Notes: generated by a model not told the origin, from the sequence alone. A stretch of 64,000 bases of DNA from Procambarus clarkii (GCF_040958095.1 NC_091195.1:27355586-27419585), one strand, 5' to 3'; shown: positions 43,201 through 54,880, counted from the stretch's first letter. Made by a program: numbers and translations.

Positions 43201-46200
43201 GATTTATTGCCGTTATATAAAGCAAGCTTAGCGCAGCAGCTTCCCAAATACAGTTCAGTAATTGAGTACAGAGGAGGCCTGGTCGAGGACCGGGCCGCAG
43301 GGATGCTAAGCCCTGAAACCATCTCGAAGTAACCTCAAAGTAACAGTACCTGATGCAGACGAGGAGTCACAATAACGTGGCTGAAATATGTTGACCAGAT
43401 CACACACTAGAAAGTGAAGGGACGACGGCATTTCGGTCCGTCCTGGACCAATCTCACGTCGATTGTGTACATCGACTGTACATTATAATTTTTTTTTTTT
43501 TTCAAAATTGCTGATAATTTTTTTCTTTTCTTTCAGAATGATGTGGAGAAGATATGGGACCTAGTTAGCTTACATGAAAGTGTGTCCATCATTATATTCA
43601 ATTCAGACAGGAAGAAAATAGTCCTTGTGCGACAGTTCAGACCAGGTAAAGCATTAACTATCACTGTCAGTACTGAATGTGGTTGTAACAATTCTTAAGA
43701 TATATTTACAGTATTTAAAATAAAATGCAGTATAGTACTTTGACTATTATTCAAATGATCAACCAAAATCTATGCTCTCTGATATTTAACATTATTCACG
43801 TGATCAACCAAAATCTATGCTCTCTGATATTTAACATTATTCACATGATCAACCAAAATCTATGCTCTCTGATATTTAACATTATTCACGTGATCAACCA
43901 AAATCTATGCTCTCTGATATTTAACATTATTCACGTGATCAACCAAAATCTATGCTCACTGATTTTTAATATACTATCAAAAGTTTAGTCTCCCTTGCAT
44001 CAATGCTCCACACCCACATTTAATATGTTACCTGCACTCTATAATGGTAGGAGATGGGTTGTTACTGTGAGCTAGCTAGGGAGCCGGTCGGCCGAGTGGA
44101 CAGCACACTGGACTTGTGATCCTGTGGTCCCGGGTTCAATCCCGGGCACCGGCGAGAAACAATGGGCAGAGTTTCTTTCACCCTATGCCCCTGTTACTTA
44201 GCAGTAAAATAGGTACCTGGGTGTTAGTCAGCTGCCACGGGCTGCTTCTTGGGGGTGGAGGCCTGGTCGAGGACCGGGCCGTGGGGACACTAAAAAGCCC
44301 CTAAATTATCTCAAGATAACCTCAAGATAGCCTCAAGATATCATCCTAGTGCATGCTACATACCTCAACATTTCCTGAACTTGGTCTAGGGCCTATATTA
44401 TAGCAACACAATGGTGGTTCTTGATTTGAATTTTCACGGAAGTAGCCATATTTAAGAACATAAGAATAAAGGTAACTGCAGAAGACCTATTGGCCCATAC
44501 GAGGCAGCTCCTATTTATAACCACCAAATCCCACTCATATACATGTCCAACCCGCGCTTGAAACAATCAAGGGGACCCCACCTCCACCACGTTACTCGGT
44601 AATTGGTGCCATGTAATTACCCAAGTGTAATTACCAAAGTGCTGGAACATTGATATAATGTGATGGCCATTTGAAATTGATGGTACCCATATTAAATATC
44701 TTGTTACAGGTATGTAATAAGAACCCAGTTTGTAGGTGTAGACACACCGGGTCATATTATAAATATCCTAAATTAAACTGGCCATAAATTCATTCAGTGT
44801 AGCCAGTGGTAATATTTGAGCGTGCCAGGTGCCAACTTCCCTTACTGCACGTGTCTGGGGAGACCCCAGGTTGTGGGTTCAATCGTGTCGTCCTGCTCTG
44901 GAGACTTCCTCGTATGCCACGTTTTTATGATTTCATTGTCTTGTGTGCTCCAATCATTATCAGTGATTACCACCTGTGCAGATGAAGAGAGAATACGTGG
45001 CTCAAAAATGTTGACCAAACCACACACTAGAAAGTGAAGAGACGACGACGTTTCAGTCCATCCTGGACCATTATCACAATGGACTTGATAATGGTCCAGG
45101 ACGGACCGATACGTCGTCGTCCCTTCACCTTCTAGTGTGTGGTCTGGTCAATATTTATACCTGTGCTCACATCATATGTAATTTATCCTCTTGGGTGTTT
45201 AATACTTTTTCATGTTCACCTTTATGTAGGCCTTCACCTTAAAAAGTAACCAAATTTATTATATACAGTATTGCACTGGACCTCTTTATGGTACATGCAG
45301 TTTGCACGAAGGTTTTGTCGTACCGACGACTGCACGAGCGGTAATGTTGGGAAATGCGTCACTACGCTTAAAAATGCCGAGGTTAAGAAATGTTTGTTTG
45401 ACAGCCGTGTACTACAGTGGTATAGCACCGGAGGATCGTGGCAGGAGCACTGTGGATACAGTCAAGTATCCAGGGATAAGGGGCCTCACTCTGGAATTCT
45501 GTGCCGGTATTGTGGATAAAAGCAAAAATCTTGTGGAGATTGCCAAAGAAGAGGTGCTAGAGGAATGTGGTTATGATGTTCCAGTGGAGAAGTTTGAGCA
45601 AGTAATAACATACAGGTAAGTCTTACTCTTGTACAGCACCACATTTTTTCCTACAAAAGTTAATGATCAAAATCCTGCACGACCACTTTTGTGTTCATTG
45701 CTGAACTTTGGGCGACAGTTGACAGATTTGCCCAGTAATTTATACTGTACTCAGTTTTTTTTATCTTCATTTACAATGCATTGCCATCATTACTTTTAGA
45801 AATATTTGGAACTTTGAGGGATAAGTAACATCAAAATATCCTTTTGAGAGTTGATGACCAAACCACACATAAGGTGATGGTTTCTCCATCTTCCGACGTG
45901 TAGTGTTGTCATCATATCTTCAGCTACGTTATTGTGACTCGTCATCTGCACATCCATTTGAGAGTTAATATTTGTATGTTTTCCTCTTCAGTGCATGTTC
46001 TCTGATCTGTTATGTCAACAATTCCCTATTCAGAGGCCTTATGACCAAGTTATAATTCTGTATTATAAACTTTTTCTGGGGCCATTTCCTGAGTATCTCA
46101 TCATATTTGCTTGCTTCAGGTAAGCACAGCAACCATTATTGCCAGCCCAGATGTCTTGCTTCTGGGGTGGTGGTGTTAGGGTGTCAAACTTCTCCAGGAG

Positions 46201-49200
46201 GCTGTCATAACCCAGACTTTACCTTGTATTACCCTTTTTCTTTCATATTGTTGTCTCTTATTATGTCATCCCTCTATTTTGGGTCATTCTGTGCCAAATG
46301 AGTGGACAGCGCTCGAGATTCAAAGTCCTAAGGTTTTGGGTTTGATCCCCGGTGGAGGCGGAAGCAAATGGGCAGGGTTTCTTTTGCCCTGGTGCACCTG
46401 TTCACCTAGCAGTAAATAGGTACCTGGGAGTTAGACAGCTGCTACAGGCTGCTTCCTGGGGATGTGTAACAAAAAAGAGGCCTGGTCGAGGACCGGGCTG
46501 AGGGGACGCCAAGCCCAGAAATCATCTCAAGATAACCTCGGGGTGGTAAGAGATCATGACATTTTGCCGTCGGTGATGCATGCATTCATACAGCAGGGTT
46601 GCTAATGTAGTAAACAAAAATCTAATACAGTGGCACCTCGACTTACGATAATTTCGAGTTACGATGTAAATTTGATAAAAAAATGCGACTCGACTTACAA
46701 TAGTGTCGTCAACTAACGATATTTGTTTGTACACATTTGGGTCGAGCGAGCGCGTGATTCCCGGTCGCGGGCCGACCTGCCTCAGTTTACTAGAGCCGCC
46801 CGCTTAGTGACAATCACCTATAAGAAATTCCGTTTTTGTGGTTATTTTTTTGCTTTTTGAACATCAATCTGATTATTATATATCATGTCACGGGTCCCAA
46901 GAAAGTCAGTGGTAAAGTTTAACCTAAGAAACTAGTTGAGTAGAGGCAGTAGAGGATGTCTCTTCCTCATTAAGAAAATATGTGAAGTATGGGAAGAACT
47001 GCAAAGCTTTGTTGAAAAAACTCACCCAGATAAAGCTGTAGCAGGCCGTTGCATTGACCTTTAAATGACAATGTGATGTGTCACTACAGACAAGTGTTAA
47101 AATGTAGGGAAAAACAAGTGTCTTTAGACAGATTCTTAGTGAGACAAGCAAGCAGTGAGCCACAAGAAGGTCCTAGTGGTATGCAGGCAAAACATGCCAG
47201 AGAGTGTATCCCAGAGAAGTCCTCACTGCCTGATGTTATAATGGAAGGGGACTCCCCTTCCAAACAGTAACACCTCTCCTCCTCCCCCCTCATCACCATC
47301 TTCCATACGCCATCAAGAATCCGCCATAAAGGCAAGATAAACATATGTACTGTATTGTAGTTAGAGAAAAAAATTGTATCAAGTATAAAATGTATTTGTA
47401 AGTTAATCGGTTCCCCACCCTCCAAAATATTAATTCAATTCCCTTTATTTCTTGAGGTAAAAATTGCGTCGACTTATGATATTTCGACTTATGATACGTC
47501 TCTGGGAACGGATTACCATGGTAAATCGAGGCCCCACTGTATACAGTACTGTGTTTGCTTGTTTACAAGCTCAACAAAAAAATTCATAACTTTGATCTAT
47601 TTGAGGTATAACATGTTTGAAGTTAAGGCAACACTGTTGTCATTAAAAATATTTTGTTAAATATTTAATATTTTTGTTTCAAGATCACATGATGTGACCT
47701 TTGACCTTGAATATATAAAAATGTGTTTGTTAAAATTTTGGAAAAAAATACATATTCCTCAGTTTACCCCAACAGTAAATCAAGAGATACAGCAAGAAGT
47801 GGCAAGTTTTGCTCTTGAGTTTTGGAATTCTCAAAAATACAATACTGTAGTGTAATATTGAAATGATCTGCAAAATACTGGAAAAAGTATAGAAATTTAA
47901 CAATAGTGAGATACTGTAACGGGAACCGTAGCTGCAGGAAGAATGGCTTGTTACGATATTGAGTAATAAAAGTGGGTACTGCATCTATAGGGAGCCGGTC
48001 GGCCGAGCGGACAGCACACTGGACTTGTGATCCTGTGGTCCTGGGTTCGATCCTGGGCGCTGGCGAGAAACAATGGGCAGAGTTTCTTTCACCCTATGCC
48101 CCTGTTACCTAGCAGTAAAATAGGTACCTGGGTGTTAGTCAGCTGTCATGGGCTGCTTCCTTGGGGTGGGGGCCTGGTCGAGGACCGGGCCGCAGGGACA
48201 CTAAAGCCTTGAAATCATCTCAAGATAACCTCACAATAACAGCAGAGGTCTCGCTTCTTGCAGGACTGAGTTCAATCCCTGATGGTCCAATTGGTTGGAT
48301 ACTACAAATCATAGTGCCTCACAAACAACTACATTTCCTGTGCATGGGATGGATAGGGGTTACATTTGCATATTTTAGTACACCATTTTCTGCCTATTGT
48401 GGAAACTCAAGAGGATGTCTTGCATATTTACCCGAGGGTCATCACTATTGTCCCGTTACCTAATGACCTATTAGAATTGCCCTTGACGGGGGACAGGAAG
48501 CCAGGGCCTTTTTATTCCTCACAACTTGAGCAAATGCTTGCTGGTGAAAGCATGCCACTTTGGGCTCATGTTACTTGTGCCAGTCATAATTAACTCGGCA
48601 AGTTGATATGTTCAAGGGTCGAGCATAAAATCATGTACATACTAGCCACTTGCTTGAGCATTCAATCTTGACTTGCACAGGATGGTTTTGACTTCATTTT
48701 CATCCTGCTCTTCCATTCATTTTATTTGTTTATACCACTGAAGTTATTGTAGTGTGCCTTATGGAGCTCCTTTATTTATGGGGATTTATTTACTCGTTCA
48801 TTTAACTTCACTCGGATGATCTTCCTAGAAACTGAATGTTTGATATAATTATTGTTTAAATTAGAGCTTTTTCTCTTTCTTATTAACCTGTACACTGCTT
48901 GAATTGCTGTCCGGGATTTTCTCCGGTGCTGAAAATGCTGAATGTGAATGATTATGACTTTCCAACACAGTTTTCCGTGCATACTTGGATGTGAGAGTAA
49001 CTTAAATGTTTGACCCTTAACCCTTTAACTGCTAAGCTACTTAGCAGTTTAACCCTTAAACTGCTAAGGTACTTAGCAGTTTAAGGGTTAAACATTTAAG
49101 TGGCTTAGCAGTATAAGGGTTAAAAAATGTATGTTTATGTACTTGTGGGAAATTGAGCATGTGTAACATATGGCTCTGTGTCAACAGGTCGGGTGTGGGA

Positions 49201-50948
49201 GTGTCTGGTGATCGACAGACAATGTTTTATGTAGACGTGACCGACGCCATGAAAGTATCAGACGGTGAGTAATTACTTGTCTTATTTATCCATTTGTCAA
49301 GGTGTAACACTGTCATTTATTATATCTGATTTGTCTAATCAACCTCTAGTATTAAAATTGCAATTTTTTGCTGTAATTGAAAAGTAATCAATCAAAAAAT
49401 TAATTGTAAAACTGCTGGTATCTGCCATGGAAAAAAAAATAAAAATTGTATTCCTATTTATTCTGTTAAAATTACTATCTGCTGTTCTGTTTCATTTTCT
49501 GCAGTTTCATTCAGCGTGTAATTATTGTCAATTTTTATTTTTTTTTTCTACTCGAGTTCAATTTTTGCTTTTGATCTCTGTTAGTTTTAAGTCTTGGTGT
49601 TCAAGTTTATTTTTCCACATCTTTCCCGAAATGGTGTGCGTATCAGTAACTAGGCATGGTACAGTGTACACTTACTCTCTATAGGAATCCAACATTCTTC
49701 TTAAAACTACTTCTTGTATGTATGTACTTTCCCTAAATTATTATTATTATTAGTGGTAGTGGCTGTACAAGAATGTAAGAACTCTAGTATACAGGTATAT
49801 AAATAAAAAGATTTTTATTCCAATTGAAAAGAACATAACCGGGCCAATTCATTCTGATCATCAGGAATATTTTGAGAGGTAGCCAAACAAGAAGATCAGT
49901 GAATTACTCAAAATGTACAATATCACCATAATATAACACAATGTATTACCACACATTGTATCCATCGCTGAATGGTAAAGAATGCATGCACAGTACATGG
50001 TCGTTTCTACTGGTTAAAACTGCACCCCCTAGGCCTAGTAAGTAAAGATCAATTTGCCTTACAGCTGCAACAGTTGTGTGTGTATTCAAATATTTCTTTT
50101 GAAATCCGTTCTCCCTTAACATGCAATTTTGTTTATATTTGAACCCAAACCAGCTTAACAACCTAAGCTAAACGTTGCTAATGCTCCTCAATACTGCCTA
50201 ATGCAAGTAGAACCAGCTATATGTATGTTAGTAATTCATGTAAGCAATGTCAATATTGTTAAACATACCTATCCACAAGTTAAATTCTAAGAAAAATTAA
50301 ACGTCGAATATAAATTTGCCTTGTTAGACAATGCTGGTTCTTAGATAAAACATGTGTATATATATACATGTTTTATACCCCACATATACATGTTTATACC
50401 CCGGAACTCTCAGTTTCTGTGACGGCGCTGGAACCAATCGTATTGGCGTATGCCTTTCCATTGGAGACTTTCAGCGCCGTGGAGAGGGGGGACCTGCTGC
50501 CTGGGTAACAGCTTCTCCCCCGAATCAACCTACCCTGGCTTTGCGCCCTGGTGAGGCCACTCCAGACCGACAACCAGAGCGCAACTCCATAGTCTCCCGA
50601 GACTGATGGATGCCTACAACTATATATATACTATACGGTGTTCGTATATAAAAGAGTACCACCTCTGGCTGGAAGAGGGGGACCCTTAGCCTCGGAGGAA
50701 ATCACACACAAATCACACGTTCTCACACGAAATCACACGTTTGTATATAATGTACATGCATGAAATAATTTTTGTTGTTTTTGCCCTTTACAGGAGGTGG
50801 CATAGCTGATGAAGGAGAGATGATAGAAGTAGTGGAGATGTCTATTACTGAACTTCGTGTATTCTTGAATCAGCCCGAGGTGAATTGCCCTGGAGGGCTC
50901 CTCTTTGGTTTAATGTGGTTTTTACAACACAAGGCTCCTAAAGACTAG
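40282..50948 (+). CDS. NUDT14: NUDT14, UDP-sugar pyrophosphatase
   Basis: Nudix hydrolase that splits UDP-glucose and ADP-ribose type substrates. Five coding exons with GT-AG borders: 40282-40362 (MDLIDEVSLQ to YRMTYRQ), 43537-43645, 45405-45615, 49188-49264 and 50794-50948. They join in phase to 210 residues, near the 222 of human NUDT14, and align along the whole length: WDLVSLHESVSIIIFNS, VLVRQFRPAVY, LEFCAGIVD, SGVGVSGDRQTMFYVDVTDA, GEMIEVVEM, FGLMWFL. The Nudix box is recognisable at AKEEVLEECGYD, with the usual REUxEExGU arginine replaced by Glu. Oddities: exon 1 and its donor CAG|GTTAGC are repeated about 20 times in tandem (40321-41290), and the frame is open upstream into a linker-histone domain. 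Introns hold many SINEs, a Tigger and hairpin repeats. Confidence 0.93.
40321..41290 (+). repeat. 48-bp minisatellite containing NUDT14 exon 1
   Basis: About 20 head-to-tail units of 48 bp, each encoding SQFVTPYRMTYRQVSS or close variants and each containing CAG|GTTAGC. The unit is the end of NUDT14 exon 1 plus the first bases of its intron. Copies 1 to 15 keep the frame; copies 16 and 19 lack one base. Confidence 0.95.
41478..41718 (-). mobile_element. tRNA-derived SINE, type C
   Basis: Minus-strand copy in NUDT14 intron 1, head GGGGCCCGACGGCTGAGTGG; box B region altered (CCAGTTCGATCCCCAAG). Confidence 0.8.
42161..42407 (-). mobile_element. tRNA-derived SINE, type B
   Basis: Full-length copy in NUDT14 intron 1 with intact acceptor halves and T arm; anticodon loop CTCGCAA here. 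Confidence 0.87.
42569..42806 (+). mobile_element. tRNA-derived SINE, type A
   Basis: In NUDT14 intron 1; the head is missing about nine bases (GGAGCCGAGCGGACAGCACG) relative to other copies. Confidence 0.88.
43271..43345 (+). mobile_element. SINE 3' remnant
   Basis: Only the GGCCTGGTCGAGGACCGGGC to CTCGAAGTAACCTCAAAG end is present, in NUDT14 intron 1. Confidence 0.7.
43357..43500 (+). mobile_element. Foldback repeat, one arm
   Basis: AGTCACAATAACGTGGCTGA, then GACGGCATTTCGGTCCGTCC; only the left arm of the hairpin family is present, followed by a T run just ahead of the exon 2 acceptor. Confidence 0.7.
43740..43975 (+). repeat. 45-bp minisatellite, 5 copies
   Basis: In NUDT14 intron 2. 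Unit GATCAACCAAAATCTATGCT plus CTCTGATATTTAACATTATTCACGT, recurring exactly every 45 bp. Confidence 0.93.
44079..44340 (+). mobile_element. tRNA-derived SINE, type A
   Basis: Full-length copy in NUDT14 intron 2, followed by three CCTCAAGATA units. Confidence 0.9.
44450..44600 (+). repeat. Dispersed repeat, AACATAAGAATAAAGG type
   Basis: AAGAACATAAGAATAAAGGT followed by CTGCAGAAGACCTATTGGCC and CCACCTCCACCACGTTACTC. It looks like the start of a dispersed crustacean repeat; single copy here, so the assignment rests on recall of similar sequences. Confidence 0.35.
44970..45152. mobile_element. Foldback hairpin repeat
   Basis: In NUDT14 intron 2. Left arm TTGACCAAACCACACACTAG pairs with TAGTGTGTGGTCTGGTCAA at the right; both arms carry the GTCCNTCCTGGACCAT core. 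Confidence 0.82.
45851..45955 (-). mobile_element. Foldback repeat remnant
   Basis: Minus strand begins GATGACGAGTCACAATAACG and ends GTGTGGTTTGGTCATCAAC; a diverged copy in NUDT14 intron 3. Confidence 0.6.
46291..46538 (+). mobile_element. tRNA-derived SINE, type C
   Basis: In NUDT14 intron 3; head truncated, starting at AATGAGTGGACAGCGCTCGA; box B-like GGTTTGATCCCCGG. Confidence 0.85.
46628..47539 (+). mobile_element. Tigger/pogo-like transposon, non-autonomous
   Basis: A 912-bp element with inverted ends CAGTGGCACCTCGACTTACG and (right) TAAATCGAGGCCCCACTG, flanked by TA on both sides as expected for Tc1/mariner-pogo transposons. Inside is the start of a transposase (ATGTCACGGGTCCCAAG, MSRVPRK) joined directly to its C-terminal region (VMCHYRQVLKCREKQVSLDR), so the catalytic middle is deleted. 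It sits in NUDT14 intron 3 and is related to 11322-12330. Confidence 0.85.
47991..48232 (+). mobile_element. tRNA-derived SINE, type A
   Basis: Full-length copy in NUDT14 intron 3, head GGAGCCGGTCGGCCGAGCGG, tail CATCTCAAGATAACC. Confidence 0.9.
49047..49093. repeat. 22-bp perfect palindrome arms
   Basis: GTTTAACCCTTAAACTGCTA plus AG, a 3-base loop GTA, then the exact complement. Further partial copies of CTTAGCAGTTTAA flank it at 49020-49130. Near the 3' end of NUDT14 intron 3. Confidence 0.92.
49265..50396. other. NUDT14 intron 4, A/T-rich
   Basis: No family repeat with clear borders; contains a CCCGAAATGGTGTGCGTATC, AGTAACTAGGCATGG trace near 49625 that looks like a decayed LINE 3' cassette. 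Confidence 0.45.
50397..50612 (+). other. Possible structured RNA-like element
   Basis: Four hairpins follow one another: 9-bp perfect stem ACGGCGCTG (50422) with CAGCGCCGT (50472), enclosing CCAATCGTATTGG; a GGGGG/CCCCC plus GCTG/CAGC stem (about 50487-50521); TTGCGC-CTGGT (50541-50552) with ACCAG-GCGCAA (50573-50584); and AGTCTCCCGAGACT (50591-50604). GC-rich inside an A/T-rich intron, so it is likely an inserted element or a conserved RNA fold. Family not recognised. Confidence 0.45.
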
Positions 50949-51072
50949 CAAACGTGTTGACGTGATCCGCGCGACTTTCGGCACCTCTGATAAATGTATA
51001 AATGTGAAGTGTTTGTATACATTACATATTGTAAAACCTTTTGTTATTATATTTTAATATATTCTATTTTGT

Positions 51073-51078
51073 AATAAA
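51073..51078 (+). terminator. Poly(A) signal of NUDT14
   Basis: AATAAA 125 bp after the NUDT14 stop codon, followed by an A/T-rich stretch; gives a 3' UTR of roughly 150 bp. Confidence 0.7.
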
Positions 51079-51099
51079 AAAATTATAATTTTATGTAGT

Positions 51100-52082
51100 A
51101 TTATATACTTTTAAGTAGATAAGTTCTTTGAAAGTCCCGTGGGTCTGAGGTTTTGATAGTTGAAATTTATTTACATTACAAAACAATGTAAGTGTGCAAA
51201 TGTTTGGTTGGATACATATGGTTTTATTGGTAATAGTAACATACATAAATACAAGTGTGTAAATCATGGGCAGTTATAAGGGCGGACTTACAAGGTTTCA
51301 TGGTATGCTGCATATTCTCTTCAAGTTCTAGGCACTTAACCACAGAAAGAACCTCTTATATAAACGTGTGTTACCGCTCTTCACTCAAACCTTATTGTTA
51401 TTACTAATATTACAGTATCAATTTTACTATTATCAATATTTGTATTTTGATTATATGGTATTCATTATCTCGTCATGTCTTATTATTAACATTAAATTAG
51501 AGTATTATGATGTTAATAATAATGATGTACTCGAGCTCTTTGTTTTGACACTGATGTGCTGTGAAATGTCAATTAAATCTGGTAAAGTGTGGTAAAATAT
51601 TGTCAATTAGTATTAACCATTGTATAGATGTTGACCGCCTCTACCGATGACTTCATGGACCTGCCGTCATGTGGTGAACTTTCCATACCTCGTGTTATCT
51701 TTTGTTTAGTATTTTTTGTTTTTTAATTTGAAGGTTTCATTTGTTGAATCTTCTTCCCAAAATTAATAAATATTAATCTATTTCAGAATTGTCTTCCTTG
51801 TAACACTCCAGAGCTTTACCAGTATAAATGATGTTCTTTACGCTTTGATACCATTGGTGAAATGTGGTGCATTTGTATTATTAATTGCCTGCATTATTAA
51901 TTATGATCTAGCCACTGAATAATCATGAAGATGATAACTGCGTGGAGAATTAACCATAAATAATTGTTTTAGTAATACTGTAAGACAATGGTGATGAGAC
52001 GGCACAAAGCCAGTATAACCATATACTGTAGCACTTAAAGGGATATGAGGATAACATGAAGGGGAAAGGAGAGATGATTTCC
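51100..52082. other. A/T-rich intergenic, no gene seen
   Basis: Downstream of NUDT14. A further AATAAA near 51765 could be an alternative end. AAGCCAGTATAACCATATAC near 52008 resembles a short repeat beside 14300 and 16615. No coding motif. Confidence 0.45.
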
Positions 52083-52300
52083 CGGTCTGCCGAGCGGACA
52101 ACACACTGGACTTGTGGTCCTGGGTTTGATCCCGGGCGCTGGCGAGAAACAATGGGCAGAGTTTCTTTCACCTTATGCCCCTGTTACCTAGCAGTAAAAT
52201 AGGTACCTGGGTGTTAGTCAGCTGTCACGGGCTGCTTCCTGGGGGTGGAGGGCCGCGGGGACACTAAAGCCCCGAAATCATCTCAAGATAACCTCAAGAT
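52083..52300 (+). mobile_element. tRNA-derived SINE, type A, internal deletion
   Basis: Outer left edge of the giant inverted repeat. Lacks the CCTGGTCGAGGACCG segment after GGGGGTGGAGG, exactly as does the copy at 55829-56056. Confidence 0.88.
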
Positions 52301-52825
52301 AGGGAGTACCCTGTACATATAGGGTACATATGGACGAACAGGGTGCACAGTGGTAAAGAGTGCATGTGCTGGTAGTATTGGATGTAAAATAATTAACCAG
52401 AATAACATACAATTTAAAAGGGGAAGAACAGATTTAGAAGCACAAGACAAAGCCGTCGACAAGATGTGATCCAACTGAGCGGGAGACTCGGGAGGAACAC
52501 TGCAGATTATTACAGACTGTAATGAACATGTACACAACAGTGCTCGAGTACACCCACTTGGACTCATTGGCATAGCTGAGGCCTCGCTTCTTGCAGCTCA
52601 GTGTTCAATCCCCAGTGTTCCAATTATATATATATATATATATTATATGTGGAAAATTCACAGAGAATGGGAAAGACAGATGAACGTTACGGCCGATCAA
52701 AGCCGTCGTCAACACCAGACTGATGGTGACAACGGCTTTGATCGGTCGAAATGTTCATCTTCCTTTCCCATTTCTCTGTGGATTTTCTGCATACAAATGA
52801 TCAGTGTTTCGTTATCGTCAATTGC

Positions 52826-52929
<104 letters not shown>

Positions 52930-53345
52930 TATATTTTGTTAGCAGTCTTTCCTGTAGACATATATTATTAAATATGACCGAAAAAGTAAGATTAATGATT
53001 CTAACACGAATTTTCTCAATCTTTCGTACATTTCTTTTCACTGTTGGAGGTAAATCAAAAATCAATTCTCCAAAATTCATTTTTATTTCTAGTCTGACGC
53101 GACACGAGCGCGTTTCGTAAAACTTATTACATTTTCAAAGACTTTAGTTTACAAATACACAACTGAATAGAACTTACGCATCTCCGATTTTGTTTATATC
53201 TACATTTGAGTGAGGTGGCATTAATAGGGTATTAATTTCATCAACACAAGACAGAACAAGAGGTGGCATTAATAGGGTATTAATTTCATCAACACAAGAC
53301 AGAACACGAAACAATGGGTATTGAATAGAAGTGATTGTAGAAAGC

Positions 53346-54429
53346 CTATTGGTCCATATTTCTTGATGCTTCTATATTGGAGCGGAGTCTTGAGGTGGGT
53401 AGAATATAGTTGGGCATTAATTGGCTGTTGATTGCTGGTGTTGACTTCTTGATGTGTAGTGCCTCGCAAACGTCAAGCCGCCTGCTATCGCTGTATCTAT
53501 CGATGATTTCTGTGTTGTTTACTAGGATTTCTCTGGCGATGGTTTGGTTGTGGGAAGAGATTATATGTTCCTTAATGGAGCCCTGTTGCTTATGCATCGT
53601 TAAACGCCTAGAAAGAGATGTTGTTGTCTTGCCTATATACTGGGTTTTTTGGAGCTTACAGTCCCCAAGAGGGCATTTGAAGGCATAGACGACGTTAGTC
53701 TCTTTTAAAGCGTTCTGTTTTGTGTCTGGAGAGTTTCTCATGGCTGGCCGTTTTTCTGGTTTTATAGTAAATCGTCAGTTGTATCCTCTGATTTTTGTCT
53801 GTAGGGATAACGTTTCTATTAACAATATCTATCAGGACCCTTTCCTCCGTTTTATGAGCTGTGGAAAAGAAGTTCCTGTAAAATAGTCTAATAGGGGGTA
53901 TAGGTGTTGTGTTAGTTGTCTCTTCAGAGGTTGCATGGCGTTTCACTTTCCTTATGATGTCTTCGACGAAACCATTGGAGAAGCCGTTGTTGACTAGGAC
54001 CTGCCTTACCCTACAGAGTTCTTCGTCGACTTGCTTCCATTCTGAGCTGTGGCTGAGAGCACGGTCGACATATGCGTTAACAACACTCCTCTTGTACCTG
54101 TCTGGGCAGTCGCTGTTGGCATTTAGGCACATTCCTATGTTCGTTTCCTTAGTGTAGACTGCAGTGTGGAAACCTCCGCTCTTTTCCATGACTGTTACAT
54201 CTAGAAAGGGCAGCTTCCCATCCTTTTCCATCTCGTAAGTGAAATGCAGTACGGAACTCTGCTCAAATGCCTCCTTCAGCTCCTGCAGATGTCTGACATC
54301 AGGTACCTGAGTAAAAATGTCGTCAACATACCTGCAGTATATGGCCGGTTTCAAGTTCATGTCGACTAAGACTTTTTGCTCGATGGGGCAAAAAGTCGAG
54401 AAACGGCATGAGAAACTCTCCAGACACAA
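53346..54429 (-). mobile_element. Penelope-like element, RT plus GIY-YIG
   Basis: On the minus strand, 54429-53695 encodes a reverse transcriptase segment (YCRYVDDIFTQV, LPFLDVTV, ANSDCPDRYKRSVVNAYV), and an overlapping frame, 53741-53346, encodes the C-terminal GIY-YIG endonuclease (VVYAFKCPLGDC, YIGKTTTSLSRRL, H...CEALHIKKSTPAINS). RT followed by GIY-YIG defines Penelope-like elements. The N-terminal RT part is missing and the RT and endonuclease lie in different frames, so this copy is 5'-truncated and inactive. The partner copy on the other side has only the endonuclease. Confidence 0.88.
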
Positions 54430-54880
54430 AACAGAACGCTTTAAAAGAGACTAACGTCGTCTATGCCTTCAAATGCCCTCTTGGGGACTGTAAGCTCCAA
54501 AAAACCCAGTATATAGGCAAGACAACAACATCTCTTTCTAGGCGTTTAACGATGCATAAGCAACAGGGCTCCATTAAGGAACATATAATCTCTTCCCACA
54601 ACCAAACCATCGCCAGAGAAATCCTAGTAAACAACACAGAAATCATCGATAGATACAGCGATAGCAGGCGGCTTGACGTTTGCGAGGCACTACACATCAA
54701 GAAGTCAACACCAGCAATCAACAGCCAATTAATGCCCAACTATATTCTACCCACCTCAAGGCTCCGCTCCAATATAGAAGCATCAAGAAATATGGACCAA
54801 TAGGCTTTCTACAATCACTTCTATTCAATACCCATTGTTTCGTGTTCTGTCTTGTGTTGATGAAATTAATACCCTATTAA
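54408..54880 (+). mobile_element. Penelope-like element, GIY-YIG part only
   Basis: Inverted second copy, starting at MRNSPDTKQNALKETNVVYA and running through the same GIY-YIG motifs; identical to the minus-strand copy in residues except near the end of the arm. Confidence 0.88.
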
